A stretch of DNA of 64,000 nucleotides from Hyphomicrobiales bacterium (GTDB lineage: Bacteria > Pseudomonadota > Alphaproteobacteria > Rhizobiales > Xanthobacteraceae): contig JACPOA010000112.1 of assembly GCA_016185205.1 (NCBI GenBank), forward strand, positions 62,001 through 126,000, read 5' to 3'. Position 1 is the first letter of the stretch. Every line of letters begins with the position of its first letter. The notes under the pieces were generated by a model. That model saw only the letters and a program-made list of their open reading frames with translations, ran no database searches and was not told the origin of the DNA. This document shows, piece by piece, positions 36,681 through 48,878 of the stretch. The position numbers and the translations under genes are program-made.

Positions 36681-38050
36681 TAGCCTATGCCCAGCGCCTT
36701 GAGCTTGCGATGCAGCGCCGAACGCTCCATGCCGACGAATTCGGCGGTGCGCGAAATATTGCCGCCGAAGCGGCTGATCTGCGCCACCAGATATTCGCGC
36801 TCGAACACTTCGCGCGCATCGCGTAACGGCAGCCCCATCAGGTGTTCGCCGCCGTTGCCGTTCGGCATGGCCGGCACCATCGAGCCGACGTCGGGCGGCA
36901 GCATGCTGGCATCAAGCACGACGTCCGGGTCGCCGCCGGCCAAGATCATCAGCCGCTCGACATTGTTGCGCAGCTGACGGACATTGCCCGGCCAGTTGTG
37001 CGATTGCAGCACCGCCATGGCGTCGTCGCCGATGCGTCGTTTCGACAGGCCGGTCGCCTGCGAGATCTGGTCCATGAAATAATCGACCAGCTCGGGAATA
37101 TCCTCGCGCCGCTCGGACAGCGGCGGCACGCGGATCGGCACCACCGACAGGCGGTGATAGAGATCCTCGCGGAAACGCCCTTCCGCGATTTCCGTTTCAA
37201 GATTGCGCGTGGTCGACGACACGATGCGCACGTCGACGGCGATTTTGCTGCTGCCGCCGACCCGCTGGAAGGTCTGATCGACCAGCACGCGCAAGATCTT
37301 GTTCTGCGTCTCGCGCGGCAGATCGGAAACGTCGTCGATGAACAGCGTACCGCCATGCGCCTCTTCCAGCGCGCCCGGCTTGCGGCCGTCCGAGCCATTG
37401 GATTGATCGACGCCGAACAATTCGATTTCCATGCGCTCGGGCGTGATCGCGGCGGCATTGATCACGATGAAAGGCCCGTTCGCGCGTCCCGACAATTGAT
37501 GCAGCGTGCGGGCGGCCAGCTCCTTGCCGGCGCCCGAGGGGCCGACGATGAGCACGCGGCTGTTGGTTGGCGCCACCCGCTCGATGGCCTGGCGCAATTG
37601 CGCGATCACCGTGGAACGCCCGATCAGCGTCGACGGCAGCGGCGCCATATGCTTGAGCTGCTTGACCTCGCGCTTGAGCCGCGAGGTTTCGAGCGCGCGC
37701 TCGGCCACCAGCACCAGCCGGTCGGCCTTGAACGGCTTCTCGATGAAATCATAGGCGCCGTGCTTGATGGCGGCGACCGCGGTCTCGATATTGCCGTGGC
37801 CGGAAATCATCACCACCGGCAGCTCGGGATGCTCGTGCTGGACGACGTCGAGCAATTGCAGGCCGTCGAGCTTGCTGCCTTGCAGCCAGATGTCGAGGAA
37901 AACCAGATGGGGCCGGCGCGTAACGATGGCGCCGAGCGCCTCGTCGCTGTTGCGCGCGGTGCGCGCGTTGTAGCCCTCGTCCTGCAGGATACCCGCCACC
38001 AGATCGCGGATATCGGCTTCATCATCGACGATCAGAATTTCACCGGACAT
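36680..38050 (-). CDS. ntrX: Nitrogen regulation response regulator NtrX
   Basis: MSGEILIVDDEADIRDLVAGILQDEGY receiver; sigma-54 AAA+ domain; C-terminal Fis-like helix. Confidence 0.93.
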   Translation of the reverse strand: MSGEILIVDDEADIRDLVAGILQDEGYNARTARNSDEALGAIVTRRPHLVFLDIWLQGSKLDGLQLLDVVQHEHPELPVVMISGHGNIETAVAAIKHGAYDFIEKPFKADRLVLVAERALETSRLKREVKQLKHMAPLPSTLIGRSTVIAQLRQAIERVAPTNSRVLIVGPSGAGKELAARTLHQLSGRANGPFIVINAAAITPERMEIELFGVDQSNGSDGRKPGALEEAHGGTLFIDDVSDLPRETQNKILRVLVDQTFQRVGGSSKIAVDVRIVSSTTRNLETEIAEGRFREDLYHRLSVVPIRVPPLSERREDIPELVDYFMDQISQATGLSKRRIGDDAMAVLQSHNWPGNVRQLRNNVERLMILAGGDPDVVLDASMLPPDVGSMVPAMPNGNGGEHLMGLPLRDAREVFEREYLVAQISRFGGNISRTAEFVGMERSALHRKLKALGIG

Positions 38051-38054
38051 AGTT

Positions 38055-40298
38055 CTACTCGTTGTCTGTCTTTTGTTTTTCGAGTTCGGCTGTTTCGGCC
38101 TTGCCGGCGGCGGCAAATCTCACGCGCACCCAGGCACCGCGCTGGCCGGGAATTTTGTCGGCGGCGTCGCGCAGCTCGATGCTGCCGCCATGGTCCTCGA
38201 TGATGCGGCCGACAATGGCGAGGCCGAGCCCGGTGCCCTTTTCGCGCGTCGTGACATAGGGCTCGAGCAGCCGGCTGCGGTTTTCCGTCGGCAGGCCGAT
38301 GCCGTTGTCGACCACGTCGATCACGACATCGTCGCCGTCGCGCGCGGCGTAAACATGGATCGATCCCTTGCCGAGTTCGCCCGGCGGCACCGCGGAAATC
38401 GCTTCGGTCGCGTTCTTGATGATGTTGGTGAGCGCCTGCGACAGCAGCCGGCGGTCAAAGCGGGCCGGCATCGGATCCTCGGCGATCTCGACGTCGATAT
38501 CGATTTCCGAATTGCCGACGCGCATCAGAAACACCGACTGGCGCACCGTGTCGGCGACGTCGTCGGCGGCGATCACCGGCTTCGGCATGCGCGCGAAGCG
38601 GGAAAACTCGTCGACCATGCGCCGGATGTCGTCGACTTGGCGAACGATGGTGTCGGTGCATTGCGCGAACACGCCGTCGTCGCTGCCGATCAGCTTGCCG
38701 TATTTGCGCCGCAGCCGCTCGGCCGACAACTGGATGGGGGTGAGCGGATTCTTGATCTCGTGCGCGATGCGGCGTGCCACGTCGGCCCAGGCGGAGGTGC
38801 GCTGGGCGGCTACCAATTCGGTGATGTCGTCGAGCGTCACGACATAGCCGTGGTCGGATTCGCTGGATTGCTCGCTGGTCACCCGCACCGACAAATTGCG
38901 CTCGCGGCCATGGCGGCTGATGGTGACCTGATCCTGGGTGCGCGCGCCCGATTGCGCCGCCGCCATGATATCGACGAGTTCGGGAAACACCTCCGTCAAG
39001 GGACGGCCGAGCGCTTCGGCCTCGGTGCGGCCGATCAGCTTTTCGGCCGAGCGGTTGAGAATATTGACGCAGCCATTGCCGTCGACACCGATGACGCCGG
39101 CGCTGGCGCCGGCCAGCACCGCCTCGGTAAAACGCCGGCGGCTGTCGATGAGGTCGCGCGCGCGCACGATGTCGTCGCGCTGCGTGCGCAGTTCCTGCGT
39201 CATGCGGTTGAAGGTCTCGCCGAGATGCCCGAGATCGCCCTCCGACGGGCGGACCGGCACGCGCACGTACAAATTGCCGGTGGAGACGGCATTGGCCGCG
39301 CCGATCAGGCGCCGGATCGGCGCCACCAGACGGTTGGCGAAATTCAACCCGATCCAGACCGCCGACAGCAAGACGATCAGCGCGATGACGGTATACATCA
39401 GCCCGAACGCCACCTGCACGCCGATGCGGCGCGATTCGAGCGCGGCATATTCGGTCACGCTCGCGCGCGTCGCCTGCAATTGCGGAACGACGCGCGGATC
39501 GAGCAGCCGTGTCACGTAAAGATACTGGTCTTGGTATTTCTCCAGTTTGATAATCGCCGCCACGTAATTGGTGTCCGGCAACAGGACGATTTGCGGGTTA
39601 TCGTCGGCGATCCGCGGCAGCGCGTCGCGCGGCGGCAGGGCGAAGGTCAGGTTGATCTTGACGTCGGCGCGCGACACCACGTTAAGATCTTTATCGATCA
39701 CGATGACGGCGGCCAGCCCGCGCACCGCGGCCTGAAAGGTGAGAAACTGCGTCAGCTTGTCGGGCTCCTGGTCGAACACCGGCTTGGTGCGCGCGATGTC
39801 GAAGGCCATCACCATGATATCGGAGCGCACGATCTGGGCGTGATCGCGCAGATAGGCTTCCGCCACGATCAGCGAGTTCTCGATGGCGGCGCGCGTGCGC
39901 GTGGAAAACAGGCGGTCGAGACCGCGGTCGAGCGTCACGCTCGCAACGATGGCGACCAGGATGGCGGGCGCCGCGGCGATGATGGAGAACAGTCCGACGA
40001 TGCGCACATGCAGCCGCGCCGCGGCACGCCCGCTGCGGCGGGCCTGCACCACCTGCCAGACTTCGCGCACGATGATGATCAGCAGCAGCAGCACCGTCGC
40101 GGCGTTGGCGAGCAGCAGCGAGACCACGACGTAATGGGTGGGCGAAATAGGCGTCAGGTCGGCGAGCACGACGAAGGTGAGGAAGGCCGACAGCAAAGCC
40201 AGCCCGACCGCGATCGGCCCGAGCACCCGCGTTTCGCCACGCTTCGCCGAGGGACCGGCGAGCGCAGTTTCGGCGGTGGCAGCCTGATCGACAGTCAT
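38055..40298 (-). CDS. ntrY: Sensor histidine kinase NtrY
   Basis: [36 protein letters not shown]-box, GTGLGLAIVGRIIEDHGG. Confidence 0.95.
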   Translation of the reverse strand: MTVDQAATAETALAGPSAKRGETRVLGPIAVGLALLSAFLTFVVLADLTPISPTHYVVVSLLLANAATVLLLLIIIVREVWQVVQARRSGRAAARLHVRIVGLFSIIAAAPAILVAIVASVTLDRGLDRLFSTRTRAAIENSLIVAEAYLRDHAQIVRSDIMVMAFDIARTKPVFDQEPDKLTQFLTFQAAVRGLAAVIVIDKDLNVVSRADVKINLTFALPPRDALPRIADDNPQIVLLPDTNYVAAIIKLEKYQDQYLYVTRLLDPRVVPQLQATRASVTEYAALESRRIGVQVAFGLMYTVIALIVLLSAVWIGLNFANRLVAPIRRLIGAANAVSTGNLYVRVPVRPSEGDLGHLGETFNRMTQELRTQRDDIVRARDLIDSRRRFTEAVLAGASAGVIGVDGNGCVNILNRSAEKLIGRTEAEALGRPLTEVFPELVDIMAAAQSGARTQDQVTISRHGRERNLSVRVTSEQSSESDHGYVVTLDDITELVAAQRTSAWADVARRIAHEIKNPLTPIQLSAERLRRKYGKLIGSDDGVFAQCTDTIVRQVDDIRRMVDEFSRFARMPKPVIAADDVADTVRQSVFLMRVGNSEIDIDVEIAEDPMPARFDRRLLSQALTNIIKNATEAISAVPPGELGKGSIHVYAARDGDDVVIDVVDNGIGLPTENRSRLLEPYVTTREKGTGLGLAIVGRIIEDHGGSIELRDAADKIPGQRGAWVRVRFAAAGKAETAELEKQKTDNE

Positions 40299-40472
40299 AG
40301 GGCCCTGGGGCGGAACGCCGGCGCTCCGCGAAAAGACGGCACAAAGCAGTGGTGCCTTTCGGCACTGATGCTTTTATACAACAATGTTGCGAAAATAAGA
40401 CAGTTTGCACGGCGCCAAAAAGCGAGGGTGGTTAATCCGAGGTGGCCGCCGTCATGCACCCGCGGGCCGAAC

Positions 40473-41915
<1,443 letters not shown>

Positions 41916-41923
41916 TGTCGTTC

Positions 41924-43069
41924 TCACGAGCTCTGGACGGGCGGCGCATCGTCGGCCATGACGCCGTCGCCGCTGTATATGGGCATCAGCACGCGCAAGA
42001 TGGTACGCCGCGGTTGCGATTCACATTCGATGATGCCGCCATGATCTCCGACGATCTTGGCCACCAGCGCCAGGCCGAGCCCGCTGCCCGACTGCTTGGT
42101 GGTGACGAAGGGATCGAACAGATGTGGCATGAGATCTTCCGGCACGCCCGGGCCGTTGTCCTTGACGCTGAATTCGAGCGGCAGCGACACCCGCGCCTTG
42201 CTGCCGGGCACCGACAGCCGCACGCCGGGGCGGAAAGCGGTGGTGAGCGTAATTTCCCCGTCGATGGAGTCTTCGCCGATCGCCTCGGCGGCGTTCTTCA
42301 CCAGATTGAGAAACACCTGAATGAGCTGGTCGCGATTGGCCAGCACCGGCGGCAGCGAGGGATCATACTCCTCGACGAATTTGATGTGGCGGGCAAAACC
42401 CGACTGCGCCAGGCGTTTCACATGGTCGAGCACCACATGGATGTTGACCGGCGCGCGCCCGACCGGCCGCTCGTCGGCGAACACCTCCATGCGGTCGACC
42501 AGCTTCACGATGCGGTCGGTCTCGTCGCAGATCAGCTTGGTGAGCTGGCGATCGTCGTCGCCGGCGGATTGTTCGAGCAGCTGCGCCGCGCCGCGAATGC
42601 CCGACAACGGATTCTTGATCTCATGCGCCAGCATGGCGGCGAGCGCGATCACCGAGCGGGCGGCGCCGCGATGCGTGAGCTGGCGGTCCATCTTGTCGGC
42701 GATGGTGCGTTCCTGCAGCATGACCACCACATGATCGGGATATTCCGGCAGCGACCCGACATAGAGATCGACCAGCCGTTCGCCCGGATTGCGCGGGGTC
42801 GCCAGATCAACCTTGTATTCGTTTACCGCCGAGCCGCGCAGACGGACCTGCTCGATCAACGTGAGCAAGGGCGAGCCGAACGGCACCAGGTCGCGCAGCA
42901 TGTGCCGGCGCAGCATCGGGATCGAGGCTTCGAAGAATTGCTCGGCCGCCACGTTGGCATCGGCGATCTTGCCGTCGGGCGCGATCATGATCACCGGATG
43001 CGGCAGCGCGTGCAGCATCGCATCGGCCGGGGTGTTGACGGTTGCCGAGACGGCCTGGGCGCGGCTCAT
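41924..43069 (-). CDS. ntrB: Nitrogen regulation protein NR(II)
   Basis: [40 protein letters not shown]. Confidence 0.95.
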   Translation of the reverse strand: MSRAQAVSATVNTPADAMLHALPHPVIMIAPDGKIADANVAAEQFFEASIPMLRRHMLRDLVPFGSPLLTLIEQVRLRGSAVNEYKVDLATPRNPGERLVDLYVGSLPEYPDHVVVMLQERTIADKMDRQLTHRGAARSVIALAAMLAHEIKNPLSGIRGAAQLLEQSAGDDDRQLTKLICDETDRIVKLVDRMEVFADERPVGRAPVNIHVVLDHVKRLAQSGFARHIKFVEEYDPSLPPVLANRDQLIQVFLNLVKNAAEAIGEDSIDGEITLTTAFRPGVRLSVPGSKARVSLPLEFSVKDNGPGVPEDLMPHLFDPFVTTKQSGSGLGLALVAKIVGDHGGIIECESQPRRTILRVLMPIYSGDGVMADDAPPVQSS

Positions 43070-44121
43070 GCGGCAGCCCTCCAGGCAAAGTCGTCATACG
43101 CATCGGCCAGCAGGCGGCGCGCCTGCGCCGGCTGTTCGGCGGTCAGCACGCGCGCGCGATGGCTTTTGAGCAGATCGGCCGATGCACCGGCGCTGGTCGC
43201 CGCGCAATCGAGCGCCCAGGCCAGATGCTTGCGGGCATGGCGGCGGCCGATGGTGAGGCCGTGATGTTCGATCATCTCATCGTACAGCGCATCGATCAGC
43301 GCAAGCTGCTGGGCGAGTGGCGGCGTGCCTTCGCGCACGCCCGTCGCGAGATAGCGCGCCACCTGCCCCAGAAACCACGGCCGGCCTTGTGCTGCGCGCC
43401 CGACCATCACCGCGTCGGCGCCGGAGGCGACAAGCGCGTGTGTGGCGTCGTCGAACGAGCGAATGTCGCCATTGACCACGACTGGAATGGTGACGGCCTG
43501 CTTGACCGCGCGCACCGCCGCCCAGTCGGCACCGCCGTCGAAGAACTGGCAGCGGGTGCGGCCATGCACGGCGATCATGCGCACGCCGGCATCTTGCGCG
43601 CGGCGCGCCAGCTCCGGCGCGTTGATGTTTGCCGTGTCCCAGCCGAGCCGCATCTTGAGCGTCACCGGCACGCTGACGGCGCCGACCGTGGCCTCGATCA
43701 GGCTGAGCGCGTGATCGAGATCGCGCATCAGCGCCGAACCAGAGGCGCCGTTGGTGACCTGCTTGGACGGGCAGCCCATGTTGATGTCGATGATCTGCGC
43801 GCCTTGCGCCTCGGCGATGCGGGCGCCTTCCGTCATCCAATGCGGTTCGCAGCCGGCGAGCTGCACGACCCGGATGGCGACGCCGCGCCCTTGGCTGCGG
43901 CTGCGCGCCTCGCGCTTGCCCTGGGCCAGCGCAGCACCAGCAGTCATTTCCGACACCACCAGCCCTGCCCCCAGGCGCTCGGCTAGGCGGCGGAACGGCG
44001 CGTCGGTGATTCCCGACATCGGGGCCAAAATCACGCAGTTCGGCAGCGATACCGGGCCGATCGACAGCGGAACTGCCGGAAACCGCGACGTTTCGCCCGT
44101 ATTGAGCTTATTGCCTACCAT
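43066..44121 (-). CDS. dusB: tRNA dihydrouridine synthase DusB (NifR3)
   Basis: [53 protein letters not shown]. Confidence 0.95.
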   Translation of the reverse strand: MVGNKLNTGETSRFPAVPLSIGPVSLPNCVILAPMSGITDAPFRRLAERLGAGLVVSEMTAGAALAQGKREARSRSQGRGVAIRVVQLAGCEPHWMTEGARIAEAQGAQIIDINMGCPSKQVTNGASGSALMRDLDHALSLIEATVGAVSVPVTLKMRLGWDTANINAPELARRAQDAGVRMIAVHGRTRCQFFDGGADWAAVRAVKQAVTIPVVVNGDIRSFDDATHALVASGADAVMVGRAAQGRPWFLGQVARYLATGVREGTPPLAQQLALIDALYDEMIEHHGLTIGRRHARKHLAWALDCAATSAGASADLLKSHRARVLTAEQPAQARRLLADAYDDFAWRAAA

Positions 44122-44249
44122 TTAGGCGATCCTCTTCATTGCTCAGAGTTTAGACAATTTGACGGTAAGCGCAAGTGCTGCATTGCAATAATTTGTTGAT
44201 TTTCAACGCCTCGGCTAAAGCCAATGCGCCAGCTCGGAGTGGCCTTCGC

Positions 44250-45434
44250 ATGCCAGATGTCGCCGCCGTCATTGTCGCCGCAGGGCGGGGAACCCGCGCC
44301 ACGGGCGGCGATCTGCCCAAGCAATTCCGGCGGATCGGCGGCGAAACCCTGCTGCGCCGGACGCTGGTAACGTTCGTAGAACACCGGAACGTCGGCCGCG
44401 TACAGCCGGTGATCCACCCCGAGGATGTCGCGCGCTTTCAAAGCTCGGCGGCCGGCATCGAGACCTTGCTGCCGGTCTATGGCGGCGCCACGCGGCAAGC
44501 CTCGGTGCGCGCCGGCCTCGAAGCGCTGAGCACGCGGGCGCCCGACATCGTGCTGATCCACGACGCGGCGCGACCGTTCGCCAGCGCCGAGCTGGTGGCG
44601 CGCACGATCGCCGCCACCGCCGCGACCGGCGCCGCGATCCCTGCGCTCACCGTGACCGACACGGTCAAGAGCGTCGACCGCGACGGTTTCGTCGACCAGA
44701 CGCTCGACCGCAATACGTTGCGGCTGGTGCAGACGCCGCAAGGCTTCGATTTCGCCGCGCTGCTCGCCGCCCATCGCCGCGCCGCGGCGCAAGGCCGCGA
44801 CGACTTCACCGACGACGCCGCGCTCGCCGAATGGGCCGGCATGAAAGTCGCGGTGTTTGCCGGCGAGCCCGGCAACATCAAGATCACCAATACGGAAGAT
44901 TTCGCGCGTGCCGAGGCGATGCAGTTCGCCGCCCTCGGTGACGTGCGCACCGGCACCGGCATCGATGTGCATGCCTTCGGGCAAAGTACGGATTTTGGCG
45001 ACCACGTCACGCTCGGCGGCATCCGCATCCCGCACCCGCAGGCGCTCACCGGCCATTCCGACGCCGACGTGGCGCTGCATGCGCTCACCGACGCCATTCT
45101 CGGCGCGCTGGCCGAGGGCGACATCGGCGCGCATTTTCCGCCCAGCGATGCGCAATGGCGCGGCGCTTCGTCCGACCGCTTTCTGAAGTTCGCAATTGAG
45201 CGCGTGACCACGCGCGGCGGCCGCATCGCGCATCTCGATCTCACCATCGTGTGCGAGGCGCCGCGCATCGGGCCGCAGCGCGACGCCATGCGCGCGCGCA
45301 TCGCCGAGATTGCCGGCATCGATGTGAGTCGCGTGGCGGTGAAGGCGACCACCAGCGAGAAGCTCGGCTTCACCGGCCGCGGCGAAGGCATCGCGGCCTA
45401 TGCCACCGCGACGGTGCGGCTGCCGTGGAGCTGA
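44250..45434 (+). CDS. ispDF: Bifunctional IspD/IspF enzyme
   Basis: [27 protein letters not shown] (IspD) and [13 protein letters not shown]...[33 protein letters not shown] (IspF). Confidence 0.95.
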   Translation: MPDVAAVIVAAGRGTRATGGDLPKQFRRIGGETLLRRTLVTFVEHRNVGRVQPVIHPEDVARFQSSAAGIETLLPVYGGATRQASVRAGLEALSTRAPDIVLIHDAARPFASAELVARTIAATAATGAAIPALTVTDTVKSVDRDGFVDQTLDRNTLRLVQTPQGFDFAALLAAHRRAAAQGRDDFTDDAALAEWAGMKVAVFAGEPGNIKITNTEDFARAEAMQFAALGDVRTGTGIDVHAFGQSTDFGDHVTLGGIRIPHPQALTGHSDADVALHALTDAILGALAEGDIGAHFPPSDAQWRGASSDRFLKFAIERVTTRGGRIAHLDLTIVCEAPRIGPQRDAMRARIAEIAGIDVSRVAVKATTSEKLGFTGRGEGIAAYATATVRLPWS

Positions 45435-45438
45435 CCCG

Positions 45439-45963
45439 ATGCTCGATAAGGAAATGATCGAGGCGGCCAATGCGCTGCTCGAACTGTGCAAGCGCAAAGA
45501 GCTGACGCTGGCGACCGCGGAGTCCTGCACCGGCGGGCTGGTGGCGGCGACGCTGAGCGAAATTCCCGGCTCGTCGCTGGTGCTCGACCGCGGCTTCGTC
45601 ACCTATTCGAACACGGCCAAGCAGCAGATGCTGGGCGTGACGCCCGCCACCATCGACGTCTATGGCGCGGTCAGCCGCGAATGCGCCGAGGAAATGGCCA
45701 AAGGCGCGCTCGCTCATGCCTCGGTCGATCTCGCCGTGTCGATCACCGGCATCGCCGGGCCGACCGGCGCGGTGCCCGGCAAGCCGATCGGCCTGGTGTT
45801 TTTCTGCGCCGCCTCGCGCAGCGGGCGCACGATCACGCATGACCGAAAATATGGCGATATCGGCCGCGCCAAGGTGCGGCGCGAATCCGTGCTGCAGGCG
45901 CTGGCTATGCTGCAGGAACTGGCGGAAAAAGAAGAACCGGCACCGCCGGCGGGCACGAATTAG
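45439..45963 (+). CDS. CinA C-terminal domain protein (nicotinamide-nucleotide amidohydrolase family)
   Basis: LTLATAESCTGGLVAATLSEIPGSS...VSITGIAGPTGAVPGKPIGLVFF. Confidence 0.92.
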   Translation: MLDKEMIEAANALLELCKRKELTLATAESCTGGLVAATLSEIPGSSLVLDRGFVTYSNTAKQQMLGVTPATIDVYGAVSRECAEEMAKGALAHASVDLAVSITGIAGPTGAVPGKPIGLVFFCAASRSGRTITHDRKYGDIGRAKVRRESVLQALAMLQELAEKEEPAPPAGTN

Positions 45964-45989
45964 ATCGGCCGCGATCCAATTGGCGCGAT

Positions 45990-46451
45990 CTAACCCATCT
46001 TCCGCCCATACACCTTATCGGCGCGCTGCTCGAACGCCACGGCGAATTTGCGGAACGCGGTGTCGAACATCGCCCCCATCAGCAGCGCCAGCGTGCGGCT
46101 GCGGAATTCATAGTCGATGAAGAATTCGACCTCGCAGGCGTTCTCAGCCGTTGGGCGAAACGTCCAACGGTTCTGCAACCGGCTGAACGGGCCATTGAGA
46201 TATTCCACCAGGATTTTTGAATGTGGCCGGTCGAGCGTGACGCGGCTGGTGAAGGTCTCGCTGATGATCTTGTAAGCGACCGTCATGTCGGCGACCAGCA
46301 CGGTGACGCCCTCGCCCTTGTCCGCGCGGCTCTTGACGCGTAGCGCGCTGCACAGCGGCACGAACAGCGGATATTTGTCGACGTCGGCCACCAGTTCGAA
46401 CATGTCCGAGGCGGCGTGGCGGACGCGGCGCTTGGAGGAGAATTGCGGCAT
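45990..46451 (-). CDS. RatA/Coq10-like START/SRPBCC protein
   Basis: MPQFSSKRRVRHAASDMFELVADVDKYPLFVPLCSALRV. Confidence 0.9.
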   Translation of the reverse strand: MPQFSSKRRVRHAASDMFELVADVDKYPLFVPLCSALRVKSRADKGEGVTVLVADMTVAYKIISETFTSRVTLDRPHSKILVEYLNGPFSRLQNRWTFRPTAENACEVEFFIDYEFRSRTLALLMGAMFDTAFRKFAVAFEQRADKVYGRKMG

Positions 46452-46454
46452 CGA

Positions 46455-47402
46455 TCAGCGGGCGCTTTGCCGCGCCGCCTTCAGCCGTGCGAAGTCTTCG
46501 CCGGCATGATGCGAGGAGCGCGTCAGCGGCGAGGCCGCCACCATCAGGAAGCCCTTGGCATAGGCGATGGTCTTGAGCGCCTCGAACTCGTCCGGCGGCG
46601 CGAAGCGCATGACTTGCGTGTGCTTGCGGGTTGGTTGCAGATATTGCCCCAGCGTGAGGAAATCAACATTGGCCGAGCGCAGATCGTCCATCACCTGCAG
46701 CACTTCGTTGCGCTCTTCGCCAAGGCCCAGCATGATTCCCGACTTGGTGAACATCGCCGGATCGATTTCCTTCACCTGCTGCAACAGCCGCAGCGAATGG
46801 AAATAGCGCGCGCCCGGCCGCACGGTGAGATAAAGCGACGGCACGGTTTCCAGATTGTGGTTGAACACGTCGGGCTTGGCCGCGACCACGATTTCGAGCG
46901 CGCCGTCCTTGCGCAGGAAATCGGGCGTCAGCACCTCGATGGTGGTTTGCGGACAGCGCGCGCGGATGGCGCGGATGGTGTCGGCGAAATGCTGCGCGCC
47001 GCCGTCGGCGAGATCGTCGCGATCGACCGAGGTGACCACGATGTGGGCTAAGCCCAGCTTGGCGGTGGCTTCGCCGACATGCACGGGCTCGTGCGGATCG
47101 AGCGCGCCCGGCAGTCCGGTTTTGACATTGCAGAAGGCGCAGGCGCGCGTGCAGGTGTCGCCCATGATCATGAAGGTGGCGTGCTTCTTCTCCCAGCACT
47201 CGCCGATATTCGGGCAGCCGGCCTCCTCGCACACGGTGTGCAGGCCGTTGGCGCGCATGATGGCGTGCGTCTCGTTATAGCCGGCCGACACCGGCGCCTT
47301 GACGCGAATCCAGTCGGGCTTCTTCGCCAAGGGCGAATCCGGCCGGTGCGCCTTTTCCGGGTGGCGCGGACGCGGGGTGTTGAGGTCGAGGACGACCGGC
47401 AT
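46455..47402 (-). CDS. lipA: Lipoyl synthase
   Basis: [36 protein letters not shown]. Confidence 0.96.
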   Translation of the reverse strand: MPVVLDLNTPRPRHPEKAHRPDSPLAKKPDWIRVKAPVSAGYNETHAIMRANGLHTVCEEAGCPNIGECWEKKHATFMIMGDTCTRACAFCNVKTGLPGALDPHEPVHVGEATAKLGLAHIVVTSVDRDDLADGGAQHFADTIRAIRARCPQTTIEVLTPDFLRKDGALEIVVAAKPDVFNHNLETVPSLYLTVRPGARYFHSLRLLQQVKEIDPAMFTKSGIMLGLGEERNEVLQVMDDLRSANVDFLTLGQYLQPTRKHTQVMRFAPPDEFEALKTIAYAKGFLMVAASPLTRSSHHAGEDFARLKAARQSAR

Positions 47403-47460
47403 GGCTGTTACTTACGGCGGCGGCTGCGCCTCCGCAAGACAGCCATGCGGCGCGGTCGCA

Positions 47461-47703
47461 TCAGGCCCGTCTTATCGCCCGCCAGATCAGCAGAAACACG
47501 ATGGCGCCGATGGTGGCGGTGATCAGGTTGCCCCAGAAATCAGGTATGACGTGCAAGTTAAGCTTCTCAAACAGGAAGCCACCGAGGATGGCGCCGACCA
47601 GGCCGACCGCGAGATTGCCGAAAATGCCGCCGCGGCCACCCAGGATGACATGCGCGAGCCAGCCGGCGATCAGGCCGATGAAGATCCAGGCGATGATGCC
47701 CAT
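47461..47703 (-). CDS. GlsB/YeaQ/YmgE family stress response membrane protein
   Basis: MGIIAWIFIGLIAGWLAHVILGGRGGIFGNLAVGLVGAILGGFLF. Confidence 0.92.
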   Translation of the reverse strand: MGIIAWIFIGLIAGWLAHVILGGRGGIFGNLAVGLVGAILGGFLFEKLNLHVIPDFWGNLITATIGAIVFLLIWRAIRRA

Positions 47704-47713
47704 GGTGCCCTCC

Positions 47714-48769
47714 TCACGTCGCCTTCGGCGGCAGCCGATTGCCCGGCGTCGAAGCGGAAATCTTCAGTTCGTCCTCGGTCATGTCGGCGCCGATATCGCC
47801 GAACAGCGGCGTCGACAGGTAACGCTCGCCGGTGTCGGGCAGCATGGCGAGAATGGTCGAACCGGGCGCCGCAGCCTTGGCAATTTCCAAAGCGCCGGCG
47901 AAGGTCGCACCGGCGGTGATGCCGACGAAGATGCCTTCCTGCTGCGCCAGCGCCTTGGCGTATTTCATCGCCTCGGGCGCGGCCACGGTGAGGATGCGAT
48001 CGATCACCTTCATGTCGACCGCGTCGCCGGTGATCTTCGGGATGAAGTCGGGGCTCCAGCCCTGCATCGGGTGCGGCTTGAACGCCGGATTGGGCTTGGC
48101 CGGCGAGCCGTCCGCATTGCGCTCCTGCTTCTCGCCGCTGGTGAGCATCGGCGCATCGGCCGGCTCGCAGACGATGATCTTGGTGTCGGGCATTTCCTTC
48201 TTGAGTACGCGCGCGACGCCCTTGAGCGTACCGCCGGTGCCGAAGCCGGTGACCCAGTAATCGAGCTTCTCGCCTTTGAAGTCGTCGACGATCTCGCGCG
48301 CGGTGGTGCGCGAATGCATATCCGGATTGGCCTCGTTCTCGAACTGGCGGGTGTAGAACCAGCCATGCGTCTTGGCGAGCTCGATCGCCTTGTTGACCAT
48401 GCCGAAGGCGCGCTCGGCGCCGGGCGTGAGCACCACCTTGGCACCGAGGAAGCGCATCAGTTTGCGGCGCTCGACCGAGAAGGTCTCGGCCATGGTCAGC
48501 ACCAGCGGATAGCCCTTTTGCGCGCACACCATGGCGAGCCCGATGCCGGTATTGCCGGAGGTCGCCTCGACCACGGTCTGGCCCGGCTTGAGCTCGCCGG
48601 ATTTCTCCGCCGCCTCGATGATGCCGAGCGCGAGGCGATCCTTGACCGAGCCGAGCGGATTAAACGCCTCGATCTTGACGAACAGATTGATGCCCTTTGG
48701 GCCCAACTTGTTGATGCGCACCACCGGCGTGTTGCCGACCGTACCCAGGATATTTTCGAACTTCGCCAT
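47714..48769 (-). CDS. cysK: Cysteine synthase A
   Basis: NILGTVGNTPVVRINKL; PLGSVKDRLALGIIE; ATSGNTGIGLAMV; GTGGTLKGVARVL. Confidence 0.95.
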   Translation of the reverse strand: MAKFENILGTVGNTPVVRINKLGPKGINLFVKIEAFNPLGSVKDRLALGIIEAAEKSGELKPGQTVVEATSGNTGIGLAMVCAQKGYPLVLTMAETFSVERRKLMRFLGAKVVLTPGAERAFGMVNKAIELAKTHGWFYTRQFENEANPDMHSRTTAREIVDDFKGEKLDYWVTGFGTGGTLKGVARVLKKEMPDTKIIVCEPADAPMLTSGEKQERNADGSPAKPNPAFKPHPMQGWSPDFIPKITGDAVDMKVIDRILTVAAPEAMKYAKALAQQEGIFVGITAGATFAGALEIAKAAAPGSTILAMLPDTGERYLSTPLFGDIGADMTEDELKISASTPGNRLPPKAT

Positions 48770-48787
48770 TGCGTCACTCCCGTTGCA

Positions 48788-48871
48788 CGTCATGGCCGGG
48801 CTTGTCCGGCCATCCACGCCTTTACGTCAGAAAGCAAGGCGTGGATGCCCGGCATAAAGCCGGGCATGACG
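48788..48871. repeat. CGTCATGGCCGGGC palindromic intergenic repeat
   Basis: CGTCATGGCCGGGC...AAGGCGTGGATGCCCGGCATAAAGCCGGGCATGACG; inner CCACGCCTT / AAGGCGTGG. Confidence 0.85.
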
Positions 48872-48878
48872 ATGATGG

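Noticed and set aside
44159-44192. TTGACG followed by an AT-rich stretch as the ispDF promoter
   Set aside because: No convincing -10 hexamer at 16-18 bp spacing; not reportable from sequence alone.
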